Source: Vreelandella halophila (GTDB lineage Bacteria; Pseudomonadota; Gammaproteobacteria; Pseudomonadales; Oleiphilaceae). Taken from it: a stretch of 64,000 nucleotides of DNA. A model generated the notes under the pieces. The model was not told the DNA's origin. It searched no databases and was given only the letters and a program-made list of their open reading frames with translations. The position numbers and the translations under genes are program-made. The stretch lies in assembly GCF_009856365.1 (NCBI RefSeq), contig NZ_WMEX01000010.1, positions 1-64,000 of the forward strand. Direction: 5' to 3'. Below, in pieces: positions 19,050 to 28,468 of this stretch (within the stretch, counting starts at the first letter, position 1; the number at the start of each line of letters is the position of its first letter).

Positions 19050-19406
19050 ATGGAAGAAGATCTGGCCCGCAGTATCGACGACCCGCTCTATCAGGCGCTG
19101 CGCGACGAAAACATCCAGGCCTTCAATGAGGCCCGGGACAAGCTGGAAAAGCTTCCGAGCTTCGCCTATGGCGATTTCCGCGGTCTCGACCTGCGCGGCC
19201 TCAATGCGAAGGACCTGGATCTCCGCCACGCCTATTTCCGGGGAGCGGATCTGCGCGGCATTGATTTCAGCGAGACCGCCATGGAAGGGGCCAGCATTGC
19301 CCACACCAAGATCTCAGGCTGCTTCTTCCCCCGAGCCATAGCCGCCGATGAGATCGTGATGTCGCTCAACCACGGCACCCGCATGCGCTACAACACCAGG
19401 GGCTAG
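19050..19406 (+). CDS. Pentapeptide-repeat protein
   Basis: 118-aa cytoplasmic protein. The first 45 residues are helical and charged; residues about 45-90 contain A(D/N)Lxx-type pentapeptides (FRGLDLRGLNAKDLDLRHAY) that form a short right-handed beta helix; the rest is unlike the repeat. The start at 19050 is preferred over an upstream frame at 18942 that has no family-like content. The gene stands alone after the phosphotransferase fusion. Too short for a gyrase-protecting Qnr protein; role unknown. Confidence 0.7.
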   Translation: MEEDLARSIDDPLYQALRDENIQAFNEARDKLEKLPSFAYGDFRGLDLRGLNAKDLDLRHAYFRGADLRGIDFSETAMEGASIAHTKISGCFFPRAIAADEIVMSLNHGTRMRYNTRG

Positions 19407-19426
19407 CCCGGAGGCGGCCATTACCT

Positions 19427-20326
19427 TCAAGCCTGGCCTGGAAACGCCTCCTGCAGAAGGGAGAGCACCCACTGCTGCAGGGGATCCTGGTCGGTACGCG
19501 GATGCCAGGCGGCAATAACATCGAAACAGGGCGGTGATTCCTCCAGATCGATGGGGGTTACCAGCGGATGGGGAAGAATCCTTGAGGGCAGGAAGGCGAC
19601 ACAGTCGCTGGATGCAACGCAGGTTGGGGCCGCAGAGAAACTCGGGACGGACATAACGATATTCCGTCCGTACCCTTTGCTGGCAAACCAGCTGTCAGCG
19701 GAACCAATCAGGTTGGCCCGCGTCGGCGAGACAATGAGCTGTGGCAACTCAGCCACATCTCCGATGGTCAGCTTGCGCTCATGCAATGGCGAGTCATTCC
19801 CTGCCACGCAGATGTGATACTCCGAGAAGAGCAGCTTGCTCTGGCAGCTTTCCGGCGCGAAGGCGGGGAACGTCAGGGCCAGGTCCAGCTCACCGGAGGC
19901 CAGCATGGCGTGCAGACGGTCGCTCTCGAACTGACGAACGATCAGCTTCAGGCCCGGCGCCTGCTGCCTGACCCTGGCGACCAGCTCAGGCAACACCACC
20001 TCCACCGCATAGTCAGTCGCGGATATGACATAGGTCCCCTGCACACTTGCCGGATCAAACCGCTCTGGGGGAATCAACTGCTCAATACTGTCAAAGACAG
20101 CCTTCACCCTCGGTTCGAGCTCCTGCGCCAATGGCGTTGGTACAACACCCTGGCGTGAGCGCAGGAAAAGGCGATCCTGGAAAACCTCCCGCAACTTGTT
20201 CAATTGCGCACTCACCGCCTGCTGCGTCATCCCCATCTGACTGGCGGCCCGCGTCAGGCTTCTCTCTTTAAGCAACGCCCTCAGCACACGCAACTGCTTC
20301 AGGTCGATATTGCCAATACCACTCAT
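19427..20326 (-). CDS. LysR-family transcriptional regulator
   Basis: 299 aa, an N-terminal winged helix-turn-helix (residues about 8-65: LKQLRVLRALLKERSLTRAAS) and a periplasmic-binding-like effector domain (about 92-295). ATG 20326 was chosen over TTG/GTG codons six and five triplets upstream. It is divergent from an Old Yellow Enzyme gene across a 183-bp gap, the usual layout for a LysR regulator and its target. The effector is unknown; electrophilic enones or quinones would fit the enzyme. Confidence 0.85.
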   Translation of the reverse strand: MSGIGNIDLKQLRVLRALLKERSLTRAASQMGMTQQAVSAQLNKLREVFQDRLFLRSRQGVVPTPLAQELEPRVKAVFDSIEQLIPPERFDPASVQGTYVISATDYAVEVVLPELVARVRQQAPGLKLIVRQFESDRLHAMLASGELDLALTFPAFAPESCQSKLLFSEYHICVAGNDSPLHERKLTIGDVAELPQLIVSPTRANLIGSADSWFASKGYGRNIVMSVPSFSAAPTCVASSDCVAFLPSRILPHPLVTPIDLEESPPCFDVIAAWHPRTDQDPLQQWVLSLLQEAFPGQA

Positions 20327-20509
20327 GTTTGTATTTCTCACCAAAAATTACTGTTTCTGTTTGTGATCATACGCCCTTAGTCTTGTGCCCGTCATCGCAG
20401 CCATCCAACGACGACTCGGCGTTCCGCGCCAGGTCCTGAACAAACAGGACATCGGCAGGGTCGAGATGCTGCTGCGTCAATGTACCTTCCACTGAAAAGG
20501 CCCAGAACC

Positions 20510-21673
20510 ATGAATACTGAATCGCTTTTTGAATCAGTGCGCCTCGGTGATCTGACACTGAAAAGCCGCATCGTGCTGCCACCGCTGACGCGCTCCAGAA
20601 GCACCCAGCCGGGCAACATCCCCAATGACATGATGGCAACCTACTACGCTCAGCGGGCTTCCGCCGGCTTTATGGTCTCGGAAGGCACCCAGGTCGAGCC
20701 GCGTGGCCAGGGGTATGCCTGGACGCCTGGTATCTCCACCCCGGAGCAGGTTGAGGGCTGGAAAAAGGTCACCGAGGCCGTTCACGCCGAAGGAGGTACG
20801 ATCTTCTGCCAGCTCTGGCATGTGGGCCGGATATCGCACCGTTCGCTGCAACCGGAAAGGGCAGCTCCGGTGGCGCCGTCCGCCATCCGCAACGAAACCG
20901 TTAAGGTGTTTGTTGAAACAGGGCCCGGTGAAGGCAAGATCACTGATTCCGACGACCCCCGTGCCCTGAGCACGGATGAGGTTGGCGAAATGGTTGAGTT
21001 ATACGCCCGGGCGGCGCGCAATGCCATGGAAGCCGGCTTTGACGGCGTGGAGATCCACAGTGCCAATGGCTACCTGGTCAACCAGTTCATCTCGGAACAC
21101 AGCAACCAGCGCAGCGACCAGTATGGCGGCAGCCTGCGCAACCGGTTGCGCTTCCTGGAAGAAGTGGTCAGTGCCGTCTCCAAGGAAGTGGGCGCCAACC
21201 GCCTCGGCGTCCGGTTCTCACCGCTGTTCGAAAGCACGGACGAAGAGCGCGTCTATCTCGGGCTGGTTGAATCCGACCCCCAGGAAACCTATGTGGAAGC
21301 GGCACGGATGCTGGACCGTCAGGGCATCGCCTACATCTCGATTGCCGAGGCGGACTGGGATAATGCCCCCGAACTGCCAGACAGCTTCTGCCAGGCTCTG
21401 AGGGATGCGTTCAGCGGCGCTCTGATTTTTGCCGGGCGCTATACGCCGGAAAAGGCCCTGCGCATGTTTGAGGCGGGCTATGGTGATCTGTTCGCGTTCG
21501 GCAAGCCCTTTATCGCCAACCCGGACCTGCCCCATCGCATCTGGCATGAACTGCCCTGGAATAAAGTGGATCCGGCAACGATGTACGGAGGCAGCGCCCA
21601 CGGCTACACCGACTACCTCACTTACGCACAGCAGGCCCAGCAGAACGCCCCGGAACCGGAAAGTGTTTCCTGA
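20510..21673 (+). CDS. Old Yellow Enzyme family NADH:flavin oxidoreductase
   Basis: FMN-dependent ene-reductase of the NemA/xenobiotic-reductase group that reduces activated C=C or nitro/nitrate-ester compounds with NAD(P)H. 387 aa, with N-terminal LPPLTRSRS, HVGRISH, the substrate-anchoring His/Asn pair in EIHSANGYLVNQF, and the FMN-phosphate stretch around IFAGRYTPEKA. ATG 20510 gives the family N-terminus; upstream codons from 20480 do not. Controlled in all likelihood by the divergent LysR gene. A strong hairpin follows the stop. Confidence 0.9.
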   Translation: MNTESLFESVRLGDLTLKSRIVLPPLTRSRSTQPGNIPNDMMATYYAQRASAGFMVSEGTQVEPRGQGYAWTPGISTPEQVEGWKKVTEAVHAEGGTIFCQLWHVGRISHRSLQPERAAPVAPSAIRNETVKVFVETGPGEGKITDSDDPRALSTDEVGEMVELYARAARNAMEAGFDGVEIHSANGYLVNQFISEHSNQRSDQYGGSLRNRLRFLEEVVSAVSKEVGANRLGVRFSPLFESTDEERVYLGLVESDPQETYVEAARMLDRQGIAYISIAEADWDNAPELPDSFCQALRDAFSGALIFAGRYTPEKALRMFEAGYGDLFAFGKPFIANPDLPHRIWHELPWNKVDPATMYGGSAHGYTDYLTYAQQAQQNAPEPESVS

Positions 21674-21682
21674 CAGGCCCAG

Positions 21683-21711
21683 CCGCGCGCAGGAGTGGCT
21701 CCTGCGCGCGG
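21683..21711. terminator. Bidirectional hairpin between OYE and sfsA genes
   Basis: A perfect 13-bp inverted repeat with a 3-nt loop (TGG), CCGCGCGCAGGAG paired with its complement, fills the 44-bp gap between two convergent genes. There is no T-run on either side, so it may stop transcription poorly by itself or protect both 3' ends. Confidence 0.6.
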
Positions 21712-21717
21712 CAACCC

Positions 21718-22431
21718 CTATAGAACAACACTCACCTCCCCGCCCGGCTCCAGGGCCTCGGGGGTCATGGTCATCCGCCAGGCCCGACACGCCACGCCCT
21801 TATCAACCACCTCGCGCAACAGCTGCGCATACACCGGATCGATACCCTCGGCCAGCCGCACTTCCCGGGCACCGGAATGGCTGACACAGAACAGCAGCAT
21901 GGCCCGGTCCCCGGCTTCCACCCGCCCCTGCAACTCGCGGAGATGCTTCTGCCCCCGCGCCGTAACCGCATCCGGAAAGTACGCAACACTCCCCTCCGCC
22001 AGGGTCACGTTCTTCACCTCGATCCAGACCGGTCTACGCTGTCCGGTGCTGTCCTCCAGAAGCCAGTCGATCCGGCTCTTCTCACTGCCATAGCGGACTT
22101 CCGGGCGCACACGGTCATAGCCGGTCAACACCCCGGGTCGCGCCCCATTCAACAGCTCCCCCATCACGGTATTGGCGCGTGCGGTATTGATACAGGCAAC
22201 CTCACCGCCAGAGCCTGTCTCCACCAGCTCCCAGGTCCAGGACAGCTTGCGCTTCGGGTTATCGGAATGACTCAGCCAGACCCGGCTTCCCGGCGCATCG
22301 CAGCCCATCATGGACCCTGTGTTCGGGCAGTGCGCCACCACCGTTTCACCGGAATCCAGCGTCACATCCGCCAGAAAGCGCTTATAGCGACGCACCAGGA
22401 TTCCGGGCGTCAGTGGTGGATCGAATTCCAT
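21718..22431 (-). CDS. sfsA: SfsA family DNA/RNA nuclease-like protein
   Basis: 237 aa, near the family length. N-terminal OB-like part (about 1-80) with RRYKRFLADV and HCPNTGSM, then a PD-(D/E)XK-like nuclease fold with the conserved SRIDWLLE and VWIEVKNVTL (Glu-x-Lys). First described as sugar fermentation stimulation protein in E. coli, where it sits next to dksA and gluQ; the same neighbours occur here, divergently. Its exact role in the cell is unsettled. Confidence 0.92.
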   Translation of the reverse strand: MEFDPPLTPGILVRRYKRFLADVTLDSGETVVAHCPNTGSMMGCDAPGSRVWLSHSDNPKRKLSWTWELVETGSGGEVACINTARANTVMGELLNGARPGVLTGYDRVRPEVRYGSEKSRIDWLLEDSTGQRRPVWIEVKNVTLAEGSVAYFPDAVTARGQKHLRELQGRVEAGDRAMLLFCVSHSGAREVRLAEGIDPVYAQLLREVVDKGVACRAWRMTMTPEALEPGGEVSVVL

Positions 22432-22471
22432 GGGTAGCTCCCCCAGATGTTATCTGCTACGTTTCGCAATC

Positions 22472-22501
22472 TTGCCTGCCATGCCCCGCATCTTCTATAA
22501 A
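22472..22501 (+). promoter_or_regulatory. Candidate dksA promoter
   Basis: TTGCCT (22472-22477), 18-nt spacer, TATAAA (22496-22501) in the sfsA-dksA divergent gap; transcription would start near 22509, about 87 nt before the dksA ATG. Confidence 0.45.
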
Positions 22502-22595
22502 GAGCGGATGGCGTGGCCAATCCGGAATTGCGGCAATGATGCCGAAGGTCAGTCGCCGGCGCCAGGCCGGCTGCGACTCGAAAGGGGTAACCATT

Positions 22596-23036
22596 ATGTC
22601 GAAGAATGAACCCGCTGTTCAGAACGACTTTGCCGACTTCAAGCCCTACCAGCCGGGCGATGATGAAGAGTACATGAACCAGGAGCAGCTGGAGCATTTC
22701 CGGAAGATCCTGCTCGGCTGGAAACAGGAGCTGATGGAGGAAGTGGACCGCACGGTACACCACCTCCAGGAGGACGCCGAGAACTACGCGGACCCGAGCG
22801 ACCGTGCCACCCAGGAAGAAGAATTCAGCCTGGAGCTGCGCACCCGTGACCGCGAACGCAAGCTGATCCGCAAGATCGACAAGACCATCGACCGGATCGA
22901 CAAGGACGATTACGGCTTCTGCGACCAGTGTGGCGTGGAGATCGGCATCCGGCGGCTGGAGGCGCGCCCGACCGCAACCCTGTGCATCGACTGCAAGACC
23001 CTGGCCGAGATCCGGGAAAAACAGACTGGCGTCTGA
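22596..23036 (+). CDS. dksA: RNA polymerase-binding transcription factor DksA
   Basis: 146-aa cofactor of ppGpp that enters the secondary channel of RNA polymerase and controls rRNA and amino-acid promoters. The long coiled coil (about 35-105) carries the conserved DPSDRATQEEE tip (Asp and Ala for polymerase action), and the C-terminal zinc finger has four cysteines, CDQCG and CIDCK. ATG 22596 follows AAAGGGG; the longer frame from 22413 is not coding. First gene of the dksA-gluQ-cbrA-cbrB block. Confidence 0.96.
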   Translation: MSKNEPAVQNDFADFKPYQPGDDEEYMNQEQLEHFRKILLGWKQELMEEVDRTVHHLQEDAENYADPSDRATQEEEFSLELRTRDRERKLIRKIDKTIDRIDKDDYGFCDQCGVEIGIRRLEARPTATLCIDCKTLAEIREKQTGV

Positions 23037-23054
23037 TCCATCCCAGGCGCTGTC

Positions 23055-23912
23055 ATGGCCTACCGCGGCCGTTTTGCCCCATCGCCCACAGGGCCACTCC
23101 ACTTCGGCTCGCTGGTCGCGGCACTGGCGAGCTGGCTGGACGCGCGTGCGCATGATGGCACCTGGCTGGTCCGCATTGAGGACATTGACCCGCTGCGCGA
23201 GGCCCCCGGCGCCGCACAGCGCATTCTGGATACCCTCACGGCCCACCAGCTGGTCCCTGATGAGTCCCCCTGGTACCAGTCCCAGCGCAGCGAGGCCTAT
23301 GACGCTGCCCTGATCCGGCTCCGGGAGGCCGGCAAACTCTACCCCTGCCCCTGCTCCCGCAGTGAACTCAATGCCCATGGGGGCCAGCACCCCAGGCGGT
23401 GCCGCGAGCGGCTGGACTGGAACCAGCCGGAGCCCTTTGCTCTGCGCTTTCCGGTAGAGGCGCATGACGGGCACTGGTATGACCGTGTGCTGGGCGACCA
23501 GCCCCTGAGGCTGGTGCGGGAAAAGGACGATGCGGTACTGCGGCGCAAGGAAGGCTTCTACGCCTATCACCTTGCCGTGGTGGTGGATGACATTGCCCAG
23601 GGCATCAACCAGGTGGTCCGGGGGCAGGACCTGGCCGAGCTCACCCCAGCCCACCTCTGCCTTTACGAAGCTCTGGAAGAGACACCGCCAACCTACCTGC
23701 ACTTTCCGGTGGTCTGTAACGAGCGGGGTCAGAAGCTGAGCAAACAGGCGGGCGCATCCGCCATCGATGACACCATGGCACCGCGGAACATCAGCCAGGC
23801 ACTCACCGCCCTGGCGCACCGCCCACCCGGGAACCTCAATGAGAGGCCCGTGGAAGACCAGCTGGCGTGGGCCATCAGCCACTGGGACCCGGACAGGCTC
23901 CGGAGGGCATGA
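23055..23912 (+). CDS. gluQ: Glutamyl-Q tRNA(Asp) synthetase
   Basis: A truncated paralogue of glutamyl-tRNA synthetase without the anticodon-binding half; it attaches glutamate to queuosine 34 of tRNA-Asp. 285 aa, with the HIGH-like FAPSPTGPLHFGSLVAALAS (residues 5-24), a zinc site with YPCPCSR, and KLSKQ in place of KMSKS. It lies 18 bp after dksA, as in most gammaproteobacteria, and overlaps the next small gene by 4 bp. Confidence 0.95.
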   Translation: MAYRGRFAPSPTGPLHFGSLVAALASWLDARAHDGTWLVRIEDIDPLREAPGAAQRILDTLTAHQLVPDESPWYQSQRSEAYDAALIRLREAGKLYPCPCSRSELNAHGGQHPRRCRERLDWNQPEPFALRFPVEAHDGHWYDRVLGDQPLRLVREKDDAVLRRKEGFYAYHLAVVVDDIAQGINQVVRGQDLAELTPAHLCLYEALEETPPTYLHFPVVCNERGQKLSKQAGASAIDDTMAPRNISQALTALAHRPPGNLNERPVEDQLAWAISHWDPDRLRRA

Positions 23913-24091
23913 CCATGTACATCTATCGTCTGGTCTTCCTGCTGGTACTGGCCATCTACATTTTCTCGCCCGACATCATGGACTGGTGGGTCGATCCCGG
24001 CAGCGCGTGGTACCAGCCGTTCGGGGTCTGGCTCGCCCTGATCGCCCTCGCCTTCTGGCTCGATCACCGGAGGGACGGCGATGAGCTTTAG
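23909..24091 (+). CDS. Small membrane protein upstream of cbrA (CbrX-like)
   Basis: 60 aa with two hydrophobic helices (about 4-22 and 34-52) joined by a short polar turn, and a charged end (LDHRRDGDEL). It starts in the ATGA overlap with gluQ (a second ATG lies two codons later) and its last 11 bp overlap cbrA, so translation of the sensor should depend on it. A comparably small hydrophobic gene, called cbrX, precedes cbrA in Pseudomonas putida. Similarity is by position, size and hydropathy only. Confidence 0.65.
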   Translation: MTMYIYRLVFLLVLAIYIFSPDIMDWWVDPGSAWYQPFGVWLALIALAFWLDHRRDGDEL

Positions 24092-27041
24092 TGTGCCAAC
24101 GCTGCTGCTGATCAGTGCCCTCTACCTGGCGATTCTGTTCGCCATAGCACACGCCACGGACCGCAACTGGCTGCCCCGGCACTGGACCCATCACCCACTG
24201 GTGTACGTGCTGAGCCTGGGCGTTTATGCCGGAGCCTGGGCGGTCTTCGGGGCTGTGGGCATGGCCTACAGCTTCGGATACGGGTACCTGGCCTACTACC
24301 TGGGGCTCTGCGGCGCCTTTCTGTTGGGGCCAGTGCTGCTGCACCCGATCCTCAGGCTGGCGCGCGGCTACCAGCTCAGCTCGATGGCGGACCTGTTCAC
24401 CTTCCGGTACCGCTCCCAGTGGGCGGGTACGCTGGTAACACTGTGCTCCGGCATCGCCATCCTCTCACTGCTCAGCCTGCAGATGCAGGCCATGGCCGGC
24501 GCCATCCAGACCCTGGCCCCCGATGCCAGCCGCTGGTTCAGCGCCACCCTCTTCGCGGTTCTGGCAGCCGTGTTCACCGCACTCTTCGGTGCCCGCCGCA
24601 GCCAGGGCGTGGAGCGCAATGAAGGGCTGGTCATGGCCATGGCCTTCGAGGCACTGGTCAAACTGCTTGCCCTGGGCAGCATCGCGGTCATCCTGCTGTT
24701 CAGCGTTTTCAACGGTCCGGCGGGACTGGAGACCTGGCTCCAGGGCCAGAGCCACCAGGTCAGCGCCCTGGAGCGCCGCCTCAGTGACGGCAACTGGCGC
24801 GCCCTGCTGCTGATTTCCTTTGCGGCCGCCCTGGTCATGCCGCACATGTTCCACATGACCTTCACCCAGAACCCGAGCCCCCGTGCCCTGGCGCGCGCCA
24901 GCTGGGGGCTGCCCCTCTACCTGCTGCTCCTGGCCCTGCCGGTTCCCATCGTCCTCTGGAGCGCCCGCGCCCTCGGGGTCGCTGGCAGCCCGGACCTGTT
25001 CGCCGTCAGCCTGGGCGTGGTGCTGGAGTCACCGCTGCTGGCCACACTCGCCTACCTGGCCGGCCTGTCCGCCGCCAGCGCGCTGACGATCGTCCTGACC
25101 CTGGCGCTGTCCGGCATGCTTCTCAACCACCTGGTGCTTCCGCTGCGCTCACCACCGGAAAACCGCAGCATCTACACCTGGCTCCAGAGCGTGCGCCGCC
25201 TCCTGATCCTGGCGATCATCCTGGCGGCCCTGCTCTTCCACGCCCTGATAGGCCGCCATCTCGCGCTGGACAGCCTGGGCCTGATCGCCCTGACCGGGGT
25301 GCTCCAGCTCCTGCCGGGGGTGCTGGCCGTCATCTACTGGCCCGAGGGCAACCGCAAGGGCGTGATCAGCGGCATCATCGCGGGCATGCTGGTCTGGTTC
25401 GCGGGGCTGGTACTGCCGTTCACCACCGGCATTGCCCCCAGTGACTGGCTGGGTCTCCACCTGATGCAGCCCTCGGACATCGACAGCTGGCACGTGCCCA
25501 CCTTCATGGCGTTGAGCATCAATGTCCTGGTGTTCGCGCTGACCTCCATGCTCACCGGCACCAGCAACGGCGAGGCCCGCGCCGCGGAATCCTGCAGCAT
25601 CGGGGCCATGGCACGCCCGCCACGGCGGGAGCTGGAAGCCACCTCCTCCGACGAGTTCAAGTCCCAGCTCACGGTGCCACTGGGCAACGAGGTGGCTACC
25701 CGGGAAGTGGAGCGGGCCCTGGATCAGCTCGACCTGCCGGCCTCAGAGAGCAGGCCCTACCCGCTGCGCCGGCTGCGCGACCAGCTCGAAGTCAACCTCT
25801 CAGGGCTGCTCGGGCCGGCCATCGCCCAGGACATTGTTCAGCGCCATCTCGGCTTCAAGCCCCAGAGCGGTTCCCAGGAACCGCAGCACGACATCCAGTT
25901 CGTGGAAGTGGCCCTGGAGGACTACAAGAGCCGGCTGACCGGCCTCGCCGCCGAGCTGGACAGCCTGCGCCGCCATTACCGCCAGATCCTGCAGAACCTC
26001 CCCATTGCTGCCTGCTCACTGGGCAGCGACCATGAGATCCTGATGTGGAACCATGCCATGGAGACACTCACCGGTATTGCGGCGGACCGCACCGTAGGCG
26101 CCACCCTGGGAGCGTTGCCGGACCCCTGGCGGGAACTGCTCGGCAGCTTCCATCACAGCGAGGCCCAGCACCAGAACCGCCGGCAGGTCGAGCTGGGTGG
26201 CCAGCCGCACTGGTTCAACCTGCACCAGAGTGACATTGCCGGTCCCGGCCACCCCGAGGGCGGTACCGTGATCCTGGTGGAGGACCAGACCGAGACACGG
26301 CGGCTGGAAGAGGAGCTGATCCACAGCGAACGACTGGCCTCCGTTGGGCGACTGGCCGCAGGCGTGGCCCATGAAGTGGGTAATCCGGTAACAGGGATCG
26401 CCTGCCTGGCCCAGAACCTGAAGCTGGAAACCGAGGCGCCCGGCGTACTGGAGACCGCCGATGAGATCCTGAGCCAGACCAACCGGATATCCAGCATCCA
26501 GCAGTCGCTGATGAACTTCGCACGCGCCGGCCAGGACGGCGTAAGCAACCCCCATGCACCGGTACGCATACGGCGCTGCGTGGATGAAGCCATCCACCTG
26601 CTGTCACTGGCGGACCGCGAATCCCCGAGCCCCTACCGCAACCACTGCGACACCGGGCTGATGATCGACGGTGACGAACAGCGTCTGGTCCAGGTCTTCG
26701 TCAATCTGCTCTCCAACGCCCGGGACGCGGCGCCCGAAGGCACGGAGATCCCGATAGACGCCCGCCGGGTGGCAGCCAGCGTGGAGGTGAGCGTCACCGA
26801 TGAAGGCGACGGCATAGCCAGCAGCGACCTGGATCACATCTTCGACCCCTTCTACACCACCAAGGGGCCGGATCGCGGCACCGGACTCGGGCTTTCCCTT
26901 GTCTACAGCATCGTGGAGGAACATCATGGCACCATCAGTGTCGAGAGCCCGGCCAGTGCGGAGACGGGACGTGGAACCCGGTTCGTGCTGCGTTTTCCCG
27001 AAGCCCACCCGACGAACGAGACAACGGATCAGCCATCATGA
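24081..27041 (+). CDS. cbrA: CbrA-type sensor histidine kinase with SLC5-like transport domain
   Basis: 986 aa. Residues 1-500 form about 13 transmembrane helices of the sodium-solute symporter (SLC5) type; 510-630 match the position of the STAC linker; a PAS domain lies at about 650-735; then the HisKA dimerisation domain with His764 (AAGVAHEVGNPVTG) and the ATPase domain with N, G1, F and G2 boxes (VNLLSNARDA, DEGDGI, FDPFYTTK, GTGLGLSL). In Pseudomonas CbrA transports histidine and with CbrB sets the carbon/nitrogen balance. Overlaps cbrB by 4 bp. Location before cbrB-pcnB-folK-panBC supports the assignment. Confidence 0.9.
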   Translation: MSFSVPTLLLISALYLAILFAIAHATDRNWLPRHWTHHPLVYVLSLGVYAGAWAVFGAVGMAYSFGYGYLAYYLGLCGAFLLGPVLLHPILRLARGYQLSSMADLFTFRYRSQWAGTLVTLCSGIAILSLLSLQMQAMAGAIQTLAPDASRWFSATLFAVLAAVFTALFGARRSQGVERNEGLVMAMAFEALVKLLALGSIAVILLFSVFNGPAGLETWLQGQSHQVSALERRLSDGNWRALLLISFAAALVMPHMFHMTFTQNPSPRALARASWGLPLYLLLLALPVPIVLWSARALGVAGSPDLFAVSLGVVLESPLLATLAYLAGLSAASALTIVLTLALSGMLLNHLVLPLRSPPENRSIYTWLQSVRRLLILAIILAALLFHALIGRHLALDSLGLIALTGVLQLLPGVLAVIYWPEGNRKGVISGIIAGMLVWFAGLVLPFTTGIAPSDWLGLHLMQPSDIDSWHVPTFMALSINVLVFALTSMLTGTSNGEARAAESCSIGAMARPPRRELEATSSDEFKSQLTVPLGNEVATREVERALDQLDLPASESRPYPLRRLRDQLEVNLSGLLGPAIAQDIVQRHLGFKPQSGSQEPQHDIQFVEVALEDYKSRLTGLAAELDSLRRHYRQILQNLPIAACSLGSDHEILMWNHAMETLTGIAADRTVGATLGALPDPWRELLGSFHHSEAQHQNRRQVELGGQPHWFNLHQSDIAGPGHPEGGTVILVEDQTETRRLEEELIHSERLASVGRLAAGVAHEVGNPVTGIACLAQNLKLETEAPGVLETADEILSQTNRISSIQQSLMNFARAGQDGVSNPHAPVRIRRCVDEAIHLLSLADRESPSPYRNHCDTGLMIDGDEQRLVQVFVNLLSNARDAAPEGTEIPIDARRVAASVEVSVTDEGDGIASSDLDHIFDPFYTTKGPDRGTGLGLSLVYSIVEEHHGTISVESPASAETGRGTRFVLRFPEAHPTNETTDQPS

Positions 27042-28453
27042 GTCGCATACTCATTGTTGAGGACGAAGCGGTCATCCGCTCGGCCCTGGAAAAACTGCTG
27101 ACCCACAACGGCTATGAGGCCGAGGGGGCGGACTCCATTGCCGACGCAACGGCGCGGTTCGACCTGAACCACTTCCAGCTGATCATCACGGACCTGCGTC
27201 TGCCGGGCGAGCCGGGCACCGACCTGATCCACCGGGCACCGGACGTGCCCGTGCTCATCATGACCAGCTATGCCAGCCTGCGCTCAGCCGTGGATGCCAT
27301 GAAACTCGGCGCTGTGGATTACATCGCCAAACCCTTCGATCATGGTGAAATGCTCGAATGCGTGGGGCGGATCCTGGCACAGCATTCCGAACCGGAGAAC
27401 ACGCCCGGCCCAGAGAGGGGCAATGGCTCGAACACCGATCCCTCGCACTTCATGTATGGCGACTGCCCGGCCATGCAGCGTGTTTTCCACCTGCTCCGCA
27501 AGGTCGCGCCCACGGACACCACCGTGCTGATCATCGGCGAATCCGGCACCGGCAAGGAGCTCGCCGCCCAGGCCCTGCACAACCTTAACCGCCGCGCGCC
27601 CTGGAAGCTCATCTCGGTCAACTGCGCCGCCATTCCCGAGGCCCTGATCGAATCCGAGCTCTTCGGCCACGAGAAAGGCGCCTTCACCGGTGCCGTCTCC
27701 GCCCGTACGGGCCTGATCGAGGCCGCGGACGGCGGCACCCTCTTCCTCGATGAAATCGGTGAATTGCCCGCCGAGGCCCAGGCCAGGCTTCTAAGAGTGC
27801 TTCAGGAGGGCGAGATCCGGCGCGTTGGCTCAACCCAGAGCCGGAAGGTGGACGTCCGGATGGTGGCCGCCACCCACCGCAACCTCAAGGCCATGACGCG
27901 TACCGGTGAATTCCGGGAAGACCTGTTCTACCGCCTTAACGTCATGCAGATCCGGTTGCCGCCACTGCGCGACCGGGAAGACGACATCCTGGGGCTGGCG
28001 AAACGCTTCCTGGAGCAGATCGGCGGCCGCATGACCCACCGCGGTTACACCTTCTCGCCGGAAGCCATGCAGCTGATCAAGCGTTACCGCTGGCCCGGAA
28101 ACGTCCGCGAGATGGAGAACGCCATCGAGCGCGCCGTGATCCTGGCGGATGGCGAAGTCATCACCCCGGAGCTTCTGGACCTGGATGCGGAAGACGAGGA
28201 ACCCGCCATCTCCACCGGGCTGGTGGGCGCCGACCAGCCCGCCGAGCCCCATGGCCGTGAGGAGGACGCGCCCTCGGACCTGTCCCTCGAAGACTACTTC
28301 CAGCACTTCGTGCTGGAGAACCAGGACCGGATGAGCGAAACCGAACTGGCCCAGAAACTGGGAATCAGCCGTAAATCCCTCTGGGAACGGCGTCAGCGCC
28401 TGGGCATTCCCCGCAAGAAATCCGGCGCACCGGGTTCCAGTGCCAGCCACTGA
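27038..28453 (+). CDS. cbrB: CbrB, NtrC-family sigma-54-dependent response regulator
   Basis: 471 aa: receiver domain (1-120) with phospho-acceptor Asp52 (TDLRLPG) and Lys at IAKPF; AAA+ domain (about 140-380) with Walker A GESGTGKE from residue 167, the sigma-54 contact loop GAFTGA at 214-219 and the [12 protein letters not shown] Walker B; and a Fis-type helix-turn-helix at the end ([20 protein letters not shown]). It is phosphorylated by CbrA. In Pseudomonas it activates crcZ from a sigma-54 promoter; such a promoter lies 150 bp downstream here. Confidence 0.93.
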   Translation: MSRILIVEDEAVIRSALEKLLTHNGYEAEGADSIADATARFDLNHFQLIITDLRLPGEPGTDLIHRAPDVPVLIMTSYASLRSAVDAMKLGAVDYIAKPFDHGEMLECVGRILAQHSEPENTPGPERGNGSNTDPSHFMYGDCPAMQRVFHLLRKVAPTDTTVLIIGESGTGKELAAQALHNLNRRAPWKLISVNCAAIPEALIESELFGHEKGAFTGAVSARTGLIEAADGGTLFLDEIGELPAEAQARLLRVLQEGEIRRVGSTQSRKVDVRMVAATHRNLKAMTRTGEFREDLFYRLNVMQIRLPPLRDREDDILGLAKRFLEQIGGRMTHRGYTFSPEAMQLIKRYRWPGNVREMENAIERAVILADGEVITPELLDLDAEDEEPAISTGLVGADQPAEPHGREEDAPSDLSLEDYFQHFVLENQDRMSETELAQKLGISRKSLWERRQRLGIPRKKSGAPGSSASH

Positions 28454-28468
28454 CGGACTGCGCGCCAC

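Noticed and set aside
22410-23882. A 490-aa minus-strand frame opposite dksA and gluQ
   Set aside because: Both genes on the plus strand are unmistakable and the frame on the other strand has no family features.
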